DNA of 64,000 nucleotides from CAVZAB01 sp963773155 (GTDB lineage Bacteria > Pseudomonadota > Alphaproteobacteria > Rhizobiales > Beijerinckiaceae), in the NCBI GenBank assembly GCA_963773155.1, contig CAVZAB010000012.1:186001-250000 (forward strand). Direction: 5' to 3'. The translations under genes were made by a program, and so were the position numbers. Position 1 is the first letter of the stretch. The number at the start of each line of letters is the position of its first letter. Shown piece after piece: positions 1-8,444 of this stretch. The notes below the pieces were generated by a model. The model was not told where the DNA came from. It searched no databases and saw only the letters and a program-made list of their open reading frames with translations.

Positions 1-1
1 C

Positions 2-121
2 CTGGCCTTTTCGGCTCAAGAGGCGGATCGTGTGCCGACCGAGCCGCACGATCAGGCCCTCGATTACATCGTCACCGAGACGGCAATCATTGCGGGTCGG
101 CCCGGCCCGCCAACGGACTGA
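2..121 (+). CDS. 5-formyltetrahydrofolate cyclo-ligase, C-terminal fragment (5' end outside window)
   Basis: An open frame runs from the window edge to a TGA and gives 39 residues starting LAFSAQEADRVPTEPHDQ. The A-x-Q-E-x-D-x-V-P-x-x-P-H-D pattern is the conserved C-terminal signature of 5-formyltetrahydrofolate cyclo-ligase (MTHFS), which converts 5-formyl-THF to 5,10-methenyl-THF using ATP. The gene stops 6 bases before the next start, so the two are probably co-transcribed. This cyclo-ligase / YmdB-type phosphoesterase / yebC order is common in alphaproteobacteria. Only the tail is present, so start and length are unknown. Confidence 0.8.
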   Translation: MAFSAQEADRVPTEPHDQALDYIVTETAIIAGRPGPPTD

Positions 122-127
122 GCGGCC

Positions 128-952
128 ATGCGCATTGTTTTCATCGGCGACGTGGTCGGACGGGCCGGGCGCGACGCCGTTGTCCAGCATTTGCCGCGGC
201 TGCGCGAACTTTGGATGCTCGATTTTGTCATCGTCAATGGCGAAAACGCGGCCGGCGGCTTCGGCATAACCGAGGCGATCTGCGACGAGTTGCTGGCGGC
301 CGGCGCCGATTGCATCACGCTCGGCAATCATGCTTTCGATCAGCGCGAGGCGCTTATTTTCATCGAGCGCCAGCAACGACTGATTCGCCCGGTCAATTAT
401 CCGGCCGGGACGCCCGGCCGCGGCGCCGGGCTCTACGAGACCGCGACTGGCGGAAGGGTCCTCGTTGTCAATGTCCTTGGCCGGATTTTCATGGATGCTT
501 TGGACGATCCATTCGCCGCCATCGAACGCGAAATCGCCCAAGCGCCGCTTGGCGCGGTCAGCGACGCGATCGTCCTTGACTTCCACGCCGAGGCTTCGAG
601 CGAGAAACAAGCGGTAGGCCAGTTTGCCGATGGCCGTGTCTCGCTCGTTGTCGGGACCCATACCCACGTGCCGACCGCCGACCATCAGATTTTGCCGCAG
701 GGCACCGGATTCCTGTCGGATGCGGGCATGACTGGCGATTACGATTCGATTATCGGCATGGACAAGCAGGAACCGATCCGCCGGTTTACGACCAAGCTGC
801 CGGGCAGCCGTTTTGAGCCCGCGCTTGGCGCGGCGACGCTGTGTGGGGTGGCGGTCGAGACGGATGCGGCGGGTCTGGCCCGCCAAATCGGCCCAATTCG
901 GCTTGGCGGCAGGCTTAGCCAGGCGCTGCCGGCCTTCTGGCAAGGCGAGTAA
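128..952 (+). CDS. YmdB-type metallophosphoesterase (TIGR00282 family)
   Basis: The 274-residue protein has the dimetal calcineurin-like phosphoesterase motifs in order: FIGDVVGRAGRD near residue 6, VNGENAAGGFG near 36, LGNHAFD near 65, DFHAEASSEKQ and VVGTHTHVPTAD mid-protein, and SDAGMTGDYDSIIG after that. This arrangement is typical of the TIGR00282/YmdB family, whose Bacillus and Deinococcus members hydrolyse 2',3'-cyclic nucleotides. No signal peptide is visible, so it should be cytosolic. It starts 6 bases after the folate gene. The cellular role in proteobacteria is not settled. Confidence 0.9.
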   Translation: MRIVFIGDVVGRAGRDAVVQHLPRLRELWMLDFVIVNGENAAGGFGITEAICDELLAAGADCITLGNHAFDQREALIFIERQQRLIRPVNYPAGTPGRGAGLYETATGGRVLVVNVLGRIFMDALDDPFAAIEREIAQAPLGAVSDAIVLDFHAEASSEKQAVGQFADGRVSLVVGTHTHVPTADHQILPQGTGFLSDAGMTGDYDSIIGMDKQEPIRRFTTKLPGSRFEPALGAATLCGVAVETDAAGLARQIGPIRLGGRLSQALPAFWQGE

Positions 953-1025
953 TCCCGAGTCATTCTTTATTTTGATGGGCGGGGGGCGTATAAGTCGGCG
1001 CTTTTCCGGCAATGCGAAGGGACCG

Positions 1026-1772
1026 ATGGCAGGCCATAGTCAATTCAAGAATATAATGCACAAAAAGGGCAAGCAAGACGCCATGCGCTCGAAGCTCTTT
1101 TCCAAGCTCGCGCGCGAAATAACGGTCGCCGCAAAAATGGGTTTGCCGGATCCAGTCATGAACCCGCGGCTGCGGGCGGCGGTTCTGGCGGCGCGGGCCG
1201 AGAACATGCCGAAGGACAATATCGAGCGGGCGATCAAAAAGGCCTCGGGCGCCGATGCGGAAACCTACGATGAGGTCCGCTATGAGGGCTATGGGCCCGG
1301 CGGTGTTGCGATGATAGTCGAGGCCCTGACCGACAACCGCAACCGGACCGCCGGCGAGGTCCGATCCTATTTCACCAAAGCTGGCGGGTCGCTGGCTGAG
1401 ACGGGCGCGGTCTCGTTCATGTTCGATCGCGTGGGTCAGATTGAATTCGATCGGGTGGTCGGTTCGGATGAGACGATGATGGAGGCAGCGATCGATGCCG
1501 GGGCCGATGATGTCGTCTCGACGAAATCCTCGCACGAAGTCATTGCCTCGCTCGAGGGCTTGCGCGAGGTTGCCAAGGCGCTCGAGGCGAAATTCGGCGA
1601 GCCGAGGACCGCGCGCCTCGTCTGGCGGCCGCGCAATGCGGTTGCAGTCGATGACGAGGCAGGCGAAAAAATTCTCAAGCTGGTTGGCGCGCTGGAAGAG
1701 AACGATGACGTGCAGAACGTCTTCTCGAATTTCGAGGTCTCCGATTCCCTTATGGCGAAAATGAGTGGTTGA
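1026..1772 (+). CDS. yebC: YebC/PmpR-family protein (TACO1 family)
   Basis: The start is ATG at 1026, giving MAGHSQFKNIMHKKGKQD, the near-invariant YebC N-terminus; the frame is open further upstream but lacks similarity there. The 248-residue length is normal. Family motifs include the MPKDNIERAIKKA segment and YEGYGPGGVA. The family was annotated as a transcription regulator, and more recent work links YebC proteins to relief of ribosome stalling at proline runs. It lies just ahead of ruvC, as in many bacteria, and probably forms one transcription unit with the ruv genes. Confidence 0.95.
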   Translation: MAGHSQFKNIMHKKGKQDAMRSKLFSKLAREITVAAKMGLPDPVMNPRLRAAVLAARAENMPKDNIERAIKKASGADAETYDEVRYEGYGPGGVAMIVEALTDNRNRTAGEVRSYFTKAGGSLAETGAVSFMFDRVGQIEFDRVVGSDETMMEAAIDAGADDVVSTKSSHEVIASLEGLREVAKALEAKFGEPRTARLVWRPRNAVAVDDEAGEKILKLVGALEENDDVQNVFSNFEVSDSLMAKMSG

Positions 1773-1853
1773 CGGCGCGCGTGGCCACGTCCGAACTGGC
1801 AGATGGTGAGTCGGCACGGCTGGCCGGAACTCTTCCTGCACTTGTGGGGCGAC

Positions 1854-2360
1854 ATGATTCGGATCATCGGCATCGATCCTGGCCTTCGCAATCTCGGCTG
1901 GGGCATCATTGATTCCGACGGATCGCGTTTTTCCTTCGTCGCCAGCGGCGTCGTTCGCTCCGCTGCCGATCTCGCCATGGCGGAGCGCCTGCAGCAATTG
2001 TATACCGGGCTCGCGGCGGCGATCGCGGCGCACGGGCCAGGCGAGGCGGCGGTCGAAGAGACCTTTGTCAATTGCGACCCGCAATCGGCGCTCAAGCTCG
2101 GCCAGGCGCGGGGTATTGCTCTGGTCGTGCCGGCGCTCAATGGTGTCAGGGTCTGGGAATATGCGGCCAATCTTATCAAGAAGACGGTCACCGGCAGCGG
2201 CCATGCACAAAAGGAGCAGATTGCGATGATGGTGCGGGTGCTGCTGCCAAAATCGAATTCGGCGACAGGCGATGCCGCGGATGCCTTGGCGACCGCGATT
2301 TGCCATGCCCAGCATCGGCGGCTCGCCAACCGCGGGCTCATCAGCCCGGACGCGCGTTGA
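1854..2360 (+). CDS. ruvC: Holliday junction resolvase RuvC
   Basis: The ATG at 1854 gives a 168-residue protein starting MIRIIGIDPGLRNLGWG, matching the usual family start; the longer open frame from 1803 adds a non-conserved tail. Catalytic acidic residues are visible: Asp8 in GIDPG, Glu68-Glu69 in VEETFVN, and Asp140/Asp143 in the GDAADALA segment. RuvC is the dimeric endonuclease that resolves Holliday junctions after RuvAB branch migration. It stands first in ruvC-ruvA-ruvB. Confidence 0.96.
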   Translation: MIRIIGIDPGLRNLGWGIIDSDGSRFSFVASGVVRSAADLAMAERLQQLYTGLAAAIAAHGPGEAAVEETFVNCDPQSALKLGQARGIALVVPALNGVRVWEYAANLIKKTVTGSGHAQKEQIAMMVRVLLPKSNSATGDAADALATAICHAQHRRLANRGLISPDAR

Positions 2361-2438
2361 GCGGGGTGCGGGGCGATTGCCGGTTTGGGCGGGCCAGCGT
2401 TGCTGGTCCAGGGCCGGAACCTTGCTAGAGGTGCGGCG

Positions 2439-3053
2439 ATGATTGGAAGATTGAAGGGCGTGATCAATTCGCAGGGCGACGACCACGTCATTTTGGATGT
2501 CGGCGGGGTCGGCTATCTCGTTCAATGTTCCGGCCGCACGCTCCAGGCTCTGCCGGGCCTCGGCGAATGGACGACATTGGCGATCGAAACTCAGGTCCGC
2601 GAGGATGCAATCCGCCTGTTCGGTTTTGTCTCGTCCAGGGAACGCGACTGGTTTCGGCTGCTGCAGAGCGTGCAGGGGGTCGGTGCCAAAGTTGCCCTGG
2701 CGGTTCTGAGCGTTTTGTCGCCGGGCGAGTTGAGCCTTGCCGTGCTTGGCCAAGACAAGGCGACAATCGCGCTGGCGCCGGGCGTGGGCCCCAAACTTGC
2801 CGCCCGTATCGTTGCCGAGCTGAAGGATCGGGCCGCGGCTTTCGGCCCGCCGGAGGGCTCGCTGGTCGCCATGGCGCCCGGCGCTGACGACCAGGAGCCA
2901 GCCGCGATCGCCGATGCGATTTCGGCGCTGGTCAACTTGGGTTACGCTCGGCCGCGAGTGATTGAGGCCGTGCGCAGCAGTGCAAGGGCGCTGGGTGGGG
3001 CCGCCGAGACCACCGCATTGATTCGCCGCGGCCTGAAGGAACTGACGTCATGA
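2439..3053 (+). CDS. ruvA: Holliday junction branch migration protein RuvA
   Basis: Starting at ATG 2439, the 204-residue product begins MIGRLKGVINSQG and contains VGGVGYLVQCS of the OB-fold domain, the two helix-hairpin-helix segments (LQSVQGVGAKVAL and APGVGPKLAARIVAEL), an acidic/alanine-rich linker, and the C-terminal domain III that contacts RuvB. RuvA tetramers bind the four-way junction and load the RuvB motor. The stop codon overlaps an ATG (ATGA) that opens a 27-codon frame leading exactly to the ruvB start. Confidence 0.96.
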   Translation: MIGRLKGVINSQGDDHVILDVGGVGYLVQCSGRTLQALPGLGEWTTLAIETQVREDAIRLFGFVSSRERDWFRLLQSVQGVGAKVALAVLSVLSPGELSLAVLGQDKATIALAPGVGPKLAARIVAELKDRAAAFGPPEGSLVAMAPGADDQEPAAIADAISALVNLGYARPRVIEAVRSSARALGGAAETTALIRRGLKELTS

Positions 3054-3133
3054 CCACCGCGGCTGCTGACCCGCCGCCTCGCCGGTCGCTCCGGCCCGGG
3101 CATCCGACACGGCCGATGGGGTGGGCGCCATGA
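3050..3133 (+). CDS. 27-codon ORF bridging ruvA and ruvB (possible coupling peptide)
   Basis: An ATG overlaps the ruvA stop (ATGA), and the frame runs 27 codons to a TGA that overlaps the ruvB ATG at 3130, again as ATGA. The peptide (start MTTAAADPPPRRSLRP, end MGWAP) has no recognised domain. The double overlap could keep ribosomes moving from ruvA to ruvB across a 76-base gap. It may equally be chance, since only 27 codons are needed. No protein function is proposed. Confidence 0.35.
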   Translation: MTTAAADPPPRRSLRPGHPTRPMGWAP

Positions 3134-4167
3134 CTCAGGCCCGTCTGGTCGGCGCCGAACAGCGCGACGATGATTCCGACCGCTCGTTGCGGCCTAACGT
3201 GCTCGCCGATTTTGTCGGTCAGGCGGCGGCGCGAGCCAATTTGAAAGTCTTCATCGAAGCCGCAAAGAGCCGAGGGGACGCGCTCGACCATGTCCTTCTG
3301 GTAGGCCCGCCGGGCCTCGGCAAGACGACCTTGGCGCAGATCATCGCCCGTGAGCTCGGCGTCAATTTTCGCTCGACTTCCGGCCCGGTGATTGCCAAGG
3401 CGGGCGATCTAGCCGCCCAGCTGACCAATCTTGAGGAACGCGACGTCCTGTTCATCGACGAGATCCATCGTCTCAATCCGGCAATTGAGGAAATTCTCTA
3501 TCCGGCCATGGAGGATTATCAGCTCGATCTGATCATCGGGGAGGGGCCGGCTGCCCGCTCGGTGAAAATCGACTTGTCGCGGTTTACGCTGATTGGTGCA
3601 ACGACCCGGGCCGGGCTTTTGACAACGCCCCTGCGCGATCGCTTTGGCATTCCGGTTCGGCTGAACTTCTACACGGTCGAGGAGCTCGAGCGCATCGTGC
3701 GCCGTGGCGCAAGGATTCTCGAGCTTGCCATATCCGCCGATGGCGCCAATGAAATCGCGCGCCGGTCGCGGGGCACGCCGCGCATCGCCGGCCGGCTGCT
3801 ACGGCGGGTCCGCGACTTTGCCGCGGTCGACGGCGATCTCGAAGTGACGCGCAGCCTGGCTGACCGAGCGCTACAGCTTCTCGACGTCGATTCGATTGGC
3901 CTCGATCAGATGGATCGGCGCTACCTCGAAATGGTGGCGGTGAATTTCGGCGGCGGGCCGGTCGGCATCGAGACAATTTCGGCGGCGCTCTCCGAGCCGC
4001 GCGACGCGATCGAAGACATTATCGAGCCCTATCTGCTGCAGCAGGGATTCATCCAGCGAACGCCGCGCGGCCGGCTGCTGACCGGGCAGGCCTTTCGCCA
4101 TCTCGGCCTCAGCGAACCGGTCCGCGACCAAAGCCAGATCCGGCTGTTCGACGGGGAGGGCAAGTGA
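3130..4167 (+). CDS. ruvB: Holliday junction branch migration ATPase RuvB
   Basis: This is a 345-residue AAA+ motor. Walker A (GPPGLGKTT) lies near residue 59, Walker B is LFIDEIHRL, sensor 1 is GATTRAG, and the winged-helix DNA-binding domain is at the C-terminus (GGGPVGIETISAALSE, RTPRGRLLT). The ATG at 3130 is preferred; an in-frame GTG at 3121 would add three residues. RuvB hexamers drive branch migration with RuvA. The stop overlaps the GTG of the next gene (GTGA), indicating translational coupling. Confidence 0.97.
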   Translation: MTQARLVGAEQRDDDSDRSLRPNVLADFVGQAAARANLKVFIEAAKSRGDALDHVLLVGPPGLGKTTLAQIIARELGVNFRSTSGPVIAKAGDLAAQLTNLEERDVLFIDEIHRLNPAIEEILYPAMEDYQLDLIIGEGPAARSVKIDLSRFTLIGATTRAGLLTTPLRDRFGIPVRLNFYTVEELERIVRRGARILELAISADGANEIARRSRGTPRIAGRLLRRVRDFAAVDGDLEVTRSLADRALQLLDVDSIGLDQMDRRYLEMVAVNFGGGPVGIETISAALSEPRDAIEDIIEPYLLQQGFIQRTPRGRLLTGQAFRHLGLSEPVRDQSQIRLFDGEGK

Positions 4168-4646
4168 GTTTGCCAGCGCACTTTGGCCAGCCGGCATCGC
4201 ACGCCGTGGAAATCCGGGTCTATTATGAGGACACGGATTTCACCGGTGTCGTCTATCACGCCAATTACCTGCGGTTCTTCGAACGGGGACGCACGGAATT
4301 TCTGCGCGGGCTGGGCCTCGCTCAGCGTGCCCTGCACGGGCAAAGCGGCGGGATTGCCTTTGTCGTGCGCCATATTGTCGTCGATTTTCTGCGGCCGGCT
4401 CGAATGGACGATCTTCTGCAGGTCGAAACCAATCTGGCGGCTCTCGGCGGGGCAAGTGTCGAAGTGTCGCAGACGATCCGCAAAGGGCCGGAAATCCTGA
4501 CCCTGGCCGCCGTCAAGCTCGCTTTGGTCCAGGCTGGCCGGGTGATTCGTCTGCCGCCGGCCATGCGCCAACGGCTTGAATCGGTTAAGAAGGATGGCGG
4601 AAGCGACGGCGGGCCCGGTAAGCCCGATTTGCTAACCTCGTATTAA
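4164..4646 (+). CDS. ybgC: YbgC-type acyl-CoA thioesterase of the tol-pal locus
   Basis: It starts at GTG 4164, overlapping the ruvB stop. The 160-residue hot-dog fold protein carries the YbgC signature YYEDTDFTGVVYHANYLRFFERGRTE, including the catalytic Asp region, and a conserved SVEVSQTI strand. YbgC hydrolyses acyl-CoA or acyl-ACP thioesters on the cytoplasmic side and is regularly linked to tolQRAB-pal. It is followed by a 142-base gap before tolQ that probably carries the tol promoter. Confidence 0.92.
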   Translation: MSLPAHFGQPASHAVEIRVYYEDTDFTGVVYHANYLRFFERGRTEFLRGLGLAQRALHGQSGGIAFVVRHIVVDFLRPARMDDLLQVETNLAALGGASVEVSQTIRKGPEILTLAAVKLALVQAGRVIRLPPAMRQRLESVKKDGGSDGGPGKPDLLTSY

Positions 4647-4788
4647 CCCTATCGGGGTCTTAACTCAGGCGGGGCCGCGGCCTCGGTCGGTTTTTCGCCG
4701 GCGAGCCGCAGAAATGACTGATTTGGAGTGGAGGAGGGCGCCGATACGGGGTTGCCGGCCGAACCTCCAGCGACCAAAGGACAGAGCT

Positions 4789-5523
4789 ATGCCTGGCGAT
4801 CTCGCCGCGACTGCGCTCAATGGGCCGGTTACCGAAGTGTCTCTGTGGAGCATGTTCTGGTCGGCGCATATTGTCGTCAAGCTGGTGATGATCGGCCTTC
4901 TCATCGCCTCCATCTGGTGCTGGGCGATCATTATCAACAAGACGCTGCTGTTTGCCCGCGCCCAGAAGGCGATGGACCGGTTCGAACAGGTGTTCTGGTC
5001 GGGTCAGTCGCTCGAGGATCTGTACCGCAGCCTTTCGGCGGGGCCAACGACAGCCATGGCTTCGCTTTTCGTCGCTGCGATGCGCGAATGGAAGCGCTCC
5101 TTTGAAAATGCCTCCTCCTCGTTCATGGGCCTGCAGGCGCGAATCGAGAAGGTCCTCGACGTCTCCATCGCCCGCGAGGTCGAGCGGCTGGAATCGCAGC
5201 TCCTGGTCCTGGCATCGGTTGCCTCCGCCGGTCCCTTCGTCGGTTTGTTCGGGACGGTCTGGGGGATCATGACGGCATTCCGCTCAATCGCCGCTTCCAA
5301 GAATACCTCGCTTGCCGTGGTCGCGCCCGGCATTGCCGAGGCCCTGTTTGCGACGGCGATCGGACTATTCGCGGCGATACCGGCGCTTATCTTCTACAAT
5401 ATTCTTCAAGGCAAGGTGGCCCGCGCCCAGGCCAGGCTGGAGAGTTTCGCCGACGAGTTTTCCTCGATCCTTTCGCGTCAGATCGACCATCACGTGTCGA
5501 GCGAGCGCGATCGGGCGGCCTGA
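4789..5523 (+). CDS. tolQ: Tol-Pal system proton channel subunit TolQ
   Basis: The ATG at 4789 follows an AAAGGA ribosome-binding site 8 bases upstream; the longer frame from 4714 lacks support. The 244-residue protein has one membrane helix near residues 24-46 (VVKLVMIGLLIASIWCW), a cytoplasmic loop, and two C-terminal helices that include ASVASAGPFVGLFGTVWGIM and the AEALFATAIGLFAAIPA segment typical of MotA/TolQ/ExbB channels. With TolR it forms the proton-driven motor that energises TolA for outer-membrane constriction. Confidence 0.96.
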   Translation: MPGDLAATALNGPVTEVSLWSMFWSAHIVVKLVMIGLLIASIWCWAIIINKTLLFARAQKAMDRFEQVFWSGQSLEDLYRSLSAGPTTAMASLFVAAMREWKRSFENASSSFMGLQARIEKVLDVSIAREVERLESQLLVLASVASAGPFVGLFGTVWGIMTAFRSIAASKNTSLAVVAPGIAEALFATAIGLFAAIPALIFYNILQGKVARAQARLESFADEFSSILSRQIDHHVSSERDRAA

Positions 5524-5537
5524 GCGGGAGGCATCGG

Positions 5538-5984
5538 ATGGGCGCGTCGATAGCGAGTAGCCGGAAGGGCGGCAGGCGCCGCCGCGGGGTGCCGCGGTAT
5601 GGCGCAATGGCCGAAATCAATATGACGCCGTTCATCGACGTCATGCTAGTGCTATTGATTATCTTCATGGTCGCGGCACCGCTTTTGGCAAGCGGGGTGC
5701 CGGTCGATCTGCCGCAGACCAAGGCGGCACCGCTCAATATCGAGACCAAGCCTTTGGCAATCTCGATTAACGAGAACGGCGATTTGTTCTTGATGGACGT
5801 GCCGGTCAAGGCCGAGGATTTGCCAGCGGCGCTGCAGGCCTCCGCGAAGGGGGGCTTTGACGAGCGGATCTATGTGCGCGGCTCGAAGGCGGTCAATTAT
5901 GGGCGGGTCGCCGAAATCATGTCGATCATTACCGCGGCCGGCTTCAAGAAGGTCGCCTTGGTGACCGACCAGGAGAGAAAGTGA
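5538..5984 (+). CDS. tolR: Tol-Pal system protein TolR
   Basis: The 148-residue protein has a single N-terminal membrane helix after a basic stretch (GGRRRRGVPRYGAMAEINMTPFID), with the family motif INMTPFIDVMLVLLIIFMV in which the Asp is the proton-carrying residue. A periplasmic domain follows (YVRGSKAVNYGRVAEIMSII). The basic N-terminal extension is about 20 residues longer than the minimal family member. It begins 14 bases after tolQ and ends 4 bases before tolA. Confidence 0.95.
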   Translation: MGASIASSRKGGRRRRGVPRYGAMAEINMTPFIDVMLVLLIIFMVAAPLLASGVPVDLPQTKAAPLNIETKPLAISINENGDLFLMDVPVKAEDLPAALQASAKGGFDERIYVRGSKAVNYGRVAEIMSIITAAGFKKVALVTDQERK

Positions 5985-5988
5985 CGCG

Positions 5989-7023
5989 TTGAATTTCCGG
6001 GTATCTGCGAGGGAGCCAGGCATAGCGGTTTCGGGGGCGGCGCATGCGGCCTTGCTCCTCGCCATGCTGCTCGCCTTTGCCGATGCCGGGCGATTTGGGG
6101 ATGCGCAGGAACCGGTGCCGATCGAAGTCATCAGCGACAGCCAGTTCAATCGGCTGATGGGCGAAAAGGCGGCCGAGAAGGGCGCCAAGCCGCGCGCTGA
6201 CAAGCTGGCCGACACGGGCAAGGTCAATCCGACTCCAAGCGAGGAGGATGCCAAGCGAGACATTCCGGTTCCGCCATCGCGGCCGCCCGAGCCGGACCCG
6301 CCCGTCAAGCCGCCGGAGGAGACCAAATCTGTCGCAGCCGTGCCGCCGCCGCTGCCGGTCGAGCCACCACCGCCGATGCCGGAGCCGGCCAAGCGCGATC
6401 CTGCAGCCGACCTGCCAAAACCCGAACCCGAGCCCATTGCGAGGCCGCCCGAGCCGCCGAAGGTTGTTCGTCCGCCTGAGCCGAAAGTCGATCCACTCGA
6501 GCAGGCGAAGAAATTGCTGGAGCAGAAGAAGCAGCAGGAAGCGAAAGTCGATTTGAAGCGGGCTAAGCCAAAAGCCGAGGATAGCCCGCAATACAAATTC
6601 GACAGCAGCGCGCTGACCAAGATTTTGACTCATGATCCGCCGCAACAGACGGGTTCGACCGGCAAGGAATTGAATCGGACGGCCACGCTTGGCTCGCCGA
6701 CCGCCAGCGCCGCGCGCATGCCCGGCTATCTGCTCGGTCAATTCGACAGCTTTCTGAAGGAAGCCTATAAGCGATGCTTCAATCCCGTACCCTTTGATGT
6801 CGGCGACTACCGGCCGAGGATTTCGGTGCGCTACAATATCGATGGTTCGCTGGCGGCCGAGCCCAAGCTCCTCAATCCGCCATCGGATCCGGCCTTGCGG
6901 GCCTATGCCGACAGCGCTATGCGCGCGGTGCACAGCTGCAATCCGCTCCATATTGCTGCAATCTATCAGCCCTACTTCGAGGACTGGCGGAACAAGACTA
7001 TGCAGTTCGAAAACGAACAATAG
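5989..7023 (+). CDS. tolA: Tol-Pal system energy-transducing protein TolA
   Basis: The TTG at 5989, 4 bases after tolR, gives 344 residues. There is one membrane anchor near residues 14-35 (GAAHAALLLAMLLAF). A long Pro/Lys/Glu-rich linker spans roughly residues 85-205 (repeated PPEP and PKPEP units) and a short alpha-helical Lys/Gln tract (LEQKKQQEAKVDLKRAK). The C-terminal globular domain is near 250-344. Alphaproteobacterial TolA proteins often have this TonB-like proline linker rather than the long helix of E. coli. The protein spans the periplasm and contacts Pal and TolB. Confidence 0.9.
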   Translation: MNFRVSAREPGIAVSGAAHAALLLAMLLAFADAGRFGDAQEPVPIEVISDSQFNRLMGEKAAEKGAKPRADKLADTGKVNPTPSEEDAKRDIPVPPSRPPEPDPPVKPPEETKSVAAVPPPLPVEPPPPMPEPAKRDPAADLPKPEPEPIARPPEPPKVVRPPEPKVDPLEQAKKLLEQKKQQEAKVDLKRAKPKAEDSPQYKFDSSALTKILTHDPPQQTGSTGKELNRTATLGSPTASAARMPGYLLGQFDSFLKEAYKRCFNPVPFDVGDYRPRISVRYNIDGSLAAEPKLLNPPSDPALRAYADSAMRAVHSCNPLHIAAIYQPYFEDWRNKTMQFENEQ

Positions 7024-7106
7024 TGCTTCCGGGTCGTGATTTTCCGGCAAGTCTGCGCCGATGATGGATCGACGCTAGACATGCCAAGCGAGAGGGTCCT
7101 TTGCCG

Positions 7107-8423
7107 ATGAACTATGACCTCAATCGCCGAGGTTTTCTGCGGGTTATTGCTGGGCTTGCCTTGGGCGAGGCGGGCCTTGCCGGGGCAGACGCGCAAGAGC
7201 CCATTCTCGAAATCCGTCCCGGCGCCTTCAAGCCGGTGACGATCGCGGTGGCCAATTTTGCCGGCGATCCGCCGGCCGGCGGCGTGACGTCGGTGATCAA
7301 CAACGATTTCAAGCGTTCGGTCTTTCTGTCCCCGCTCGACCCGAAAAGCTTTGCCGAGACCGTCGGCAATCCCGACCAGCCGCCTCAATTCGACGCCTGG
7401 AAGACCGTCAATGCGCAATTTGTCGTCACGGGTCGCTCTGAGCGGGTTGCCGATGGCCGCTTGAAGACCGAATTTCGCCTATGGGACGTCGCCAACGGCC
7501 AGCAAATCGCCGGCCAGCAATATATGACCGACAGCAGCAATGCGCGGCGTGTTGCCCATATTGTTGCCGATGCGGTTTTTGCACGAATTACCGGCGAGAA
7601 AGGCTGGTTCAATTCACGGGTCGTCTTCGTCGACGAAACAGGCCCCAAGGAAAAGCGGCGCAAGCGGCTTGCCATCATGGATCAGGACGGCGCCAATGTC
7701 CGCTACCTGACCCGCGGTGACGATCTCGTCGTGACACCGCGTTTTTCGCCATCTTCGCAGGATGTTACCTACATGTCGTTTGGCGTCGCTGATCCGCGGG
7801 TCTATCTGTTAAATCTTGAGACCGGCCAGCGCGACGTGGTCGGCAATTTTCCGGGCATGACCTTTTCGCCGCGGTTTTCGCCGGATGGCCAGAAGATCAT
7901 TATGAGTTTGGCGCAGGGCTCTTCCTCGAATATTTTCACGATGGATCTGAAGACACGGGCGACCACGCGTCTGACCGAATCGCAGGCGATCGATACGTCG
8001 CCCTCCTATTCGCCAGACGGGGCGAAAATCGTCTTCGAATCCGATCGCGGCGGCACCCAGCAAATCTACGTCATGTCGGCCGCCGGCGGGCCTGGCAATC
8101 GCATTTCGTTTGGCGAGGGGCGCTATTCAACGCCGGTCTGGTCGCCCAAGGGTGATTATATCGCCTTCACTAAGCAGCATGCCAATTCCTTCGCGATCGG
8201 TGTGATGCACCCGGATGGTTCGGGCGAACGCATTCTCACCGAGGGGTTTCACAACGAAGGGCCGACATTCGCGCCAAACGGCCTGTACCTGATGTTTTTC
8301 CGCGATCCCGGCGGCCAATCCGGGGCGAAAATCTTCATGGTCGACATTCTCGGGCGCGGCGAGTTCCCGGTGCCGACACCAAGCTATGCGTCAGATCCGG
8401 CCTGGGGGCCGCTGTTGAGTTGA
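7107..8423 (+). CDS. tolB: Tol-Pal system beta-propeller protein TolB, with Tat-like signal
   Basis: ATG at 7107 is chosen; an in-frame TTG at 7101 is possible. The 438-residue protein starts MNYDLNRRGFLRVIAGLALG, a twin-arginine-like signal (NRRGFLR followed by a mildly hydrophobic stretch and ADAQEP cleavage region). The N-terminal domain (residues 35-165) precedes WD40-like PD40 repeats with RFSPDGQKI, SYSPDGAKIVF and WSPKGDYIAF. TolB is periplasmic and binds Pal and TolA. Sec export is usual for E. coli TolB, so the RR motif is unusual and needs checking. Confidence 0.94.
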   Translation: MNYDLNRRGFLRVIAGLALGEAGLAGADAQEPILEIRPGAFKPVTIAVANFAGDPPAGGVTSVINNDFKRSVFLSPLDPKSFAETVGNPDQPPQFDAWKTVNAQFVVTGRSERVADGRLKTEFRLWDVANGQQIAGQQYMTDSSNARRVAHIVADAVFARITGEKGWFNSRVVFVDETGPKEKRRKRLAIMDQDGANVRYLTRGDDLVVTPRFSPSSQDVTYMSFGVADPRVYLLNLETGQRDVVGNFPGMTFSPRFSPDGQKIIMSLAQGSSSNIFTMDLKTRATTRLTESQAIDTSPSYSPDGAKIVFESDRGGTQQIYVMSAAGGPGNRISFGEGRYSTPVWSPKGDYIAFTKQHANSFAIGVMHPDGSGERILTEGFHNEGPTFAPNGLYLMFFRDPGGQSGAKIFMVDILGRGEFPVPTPSYASDPAWGPLLS

Positions 8424-8444
8424 CCGCGCGGACGTCAACCGAAC

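Noticed and set aside
960..2753. 597-codon open frame on the minus strand across yebC, ruvC and ruvA
   Set aside because: It is an antisense shadow of three strongly supported genes, with no ribosome-binding site and no family similarity.
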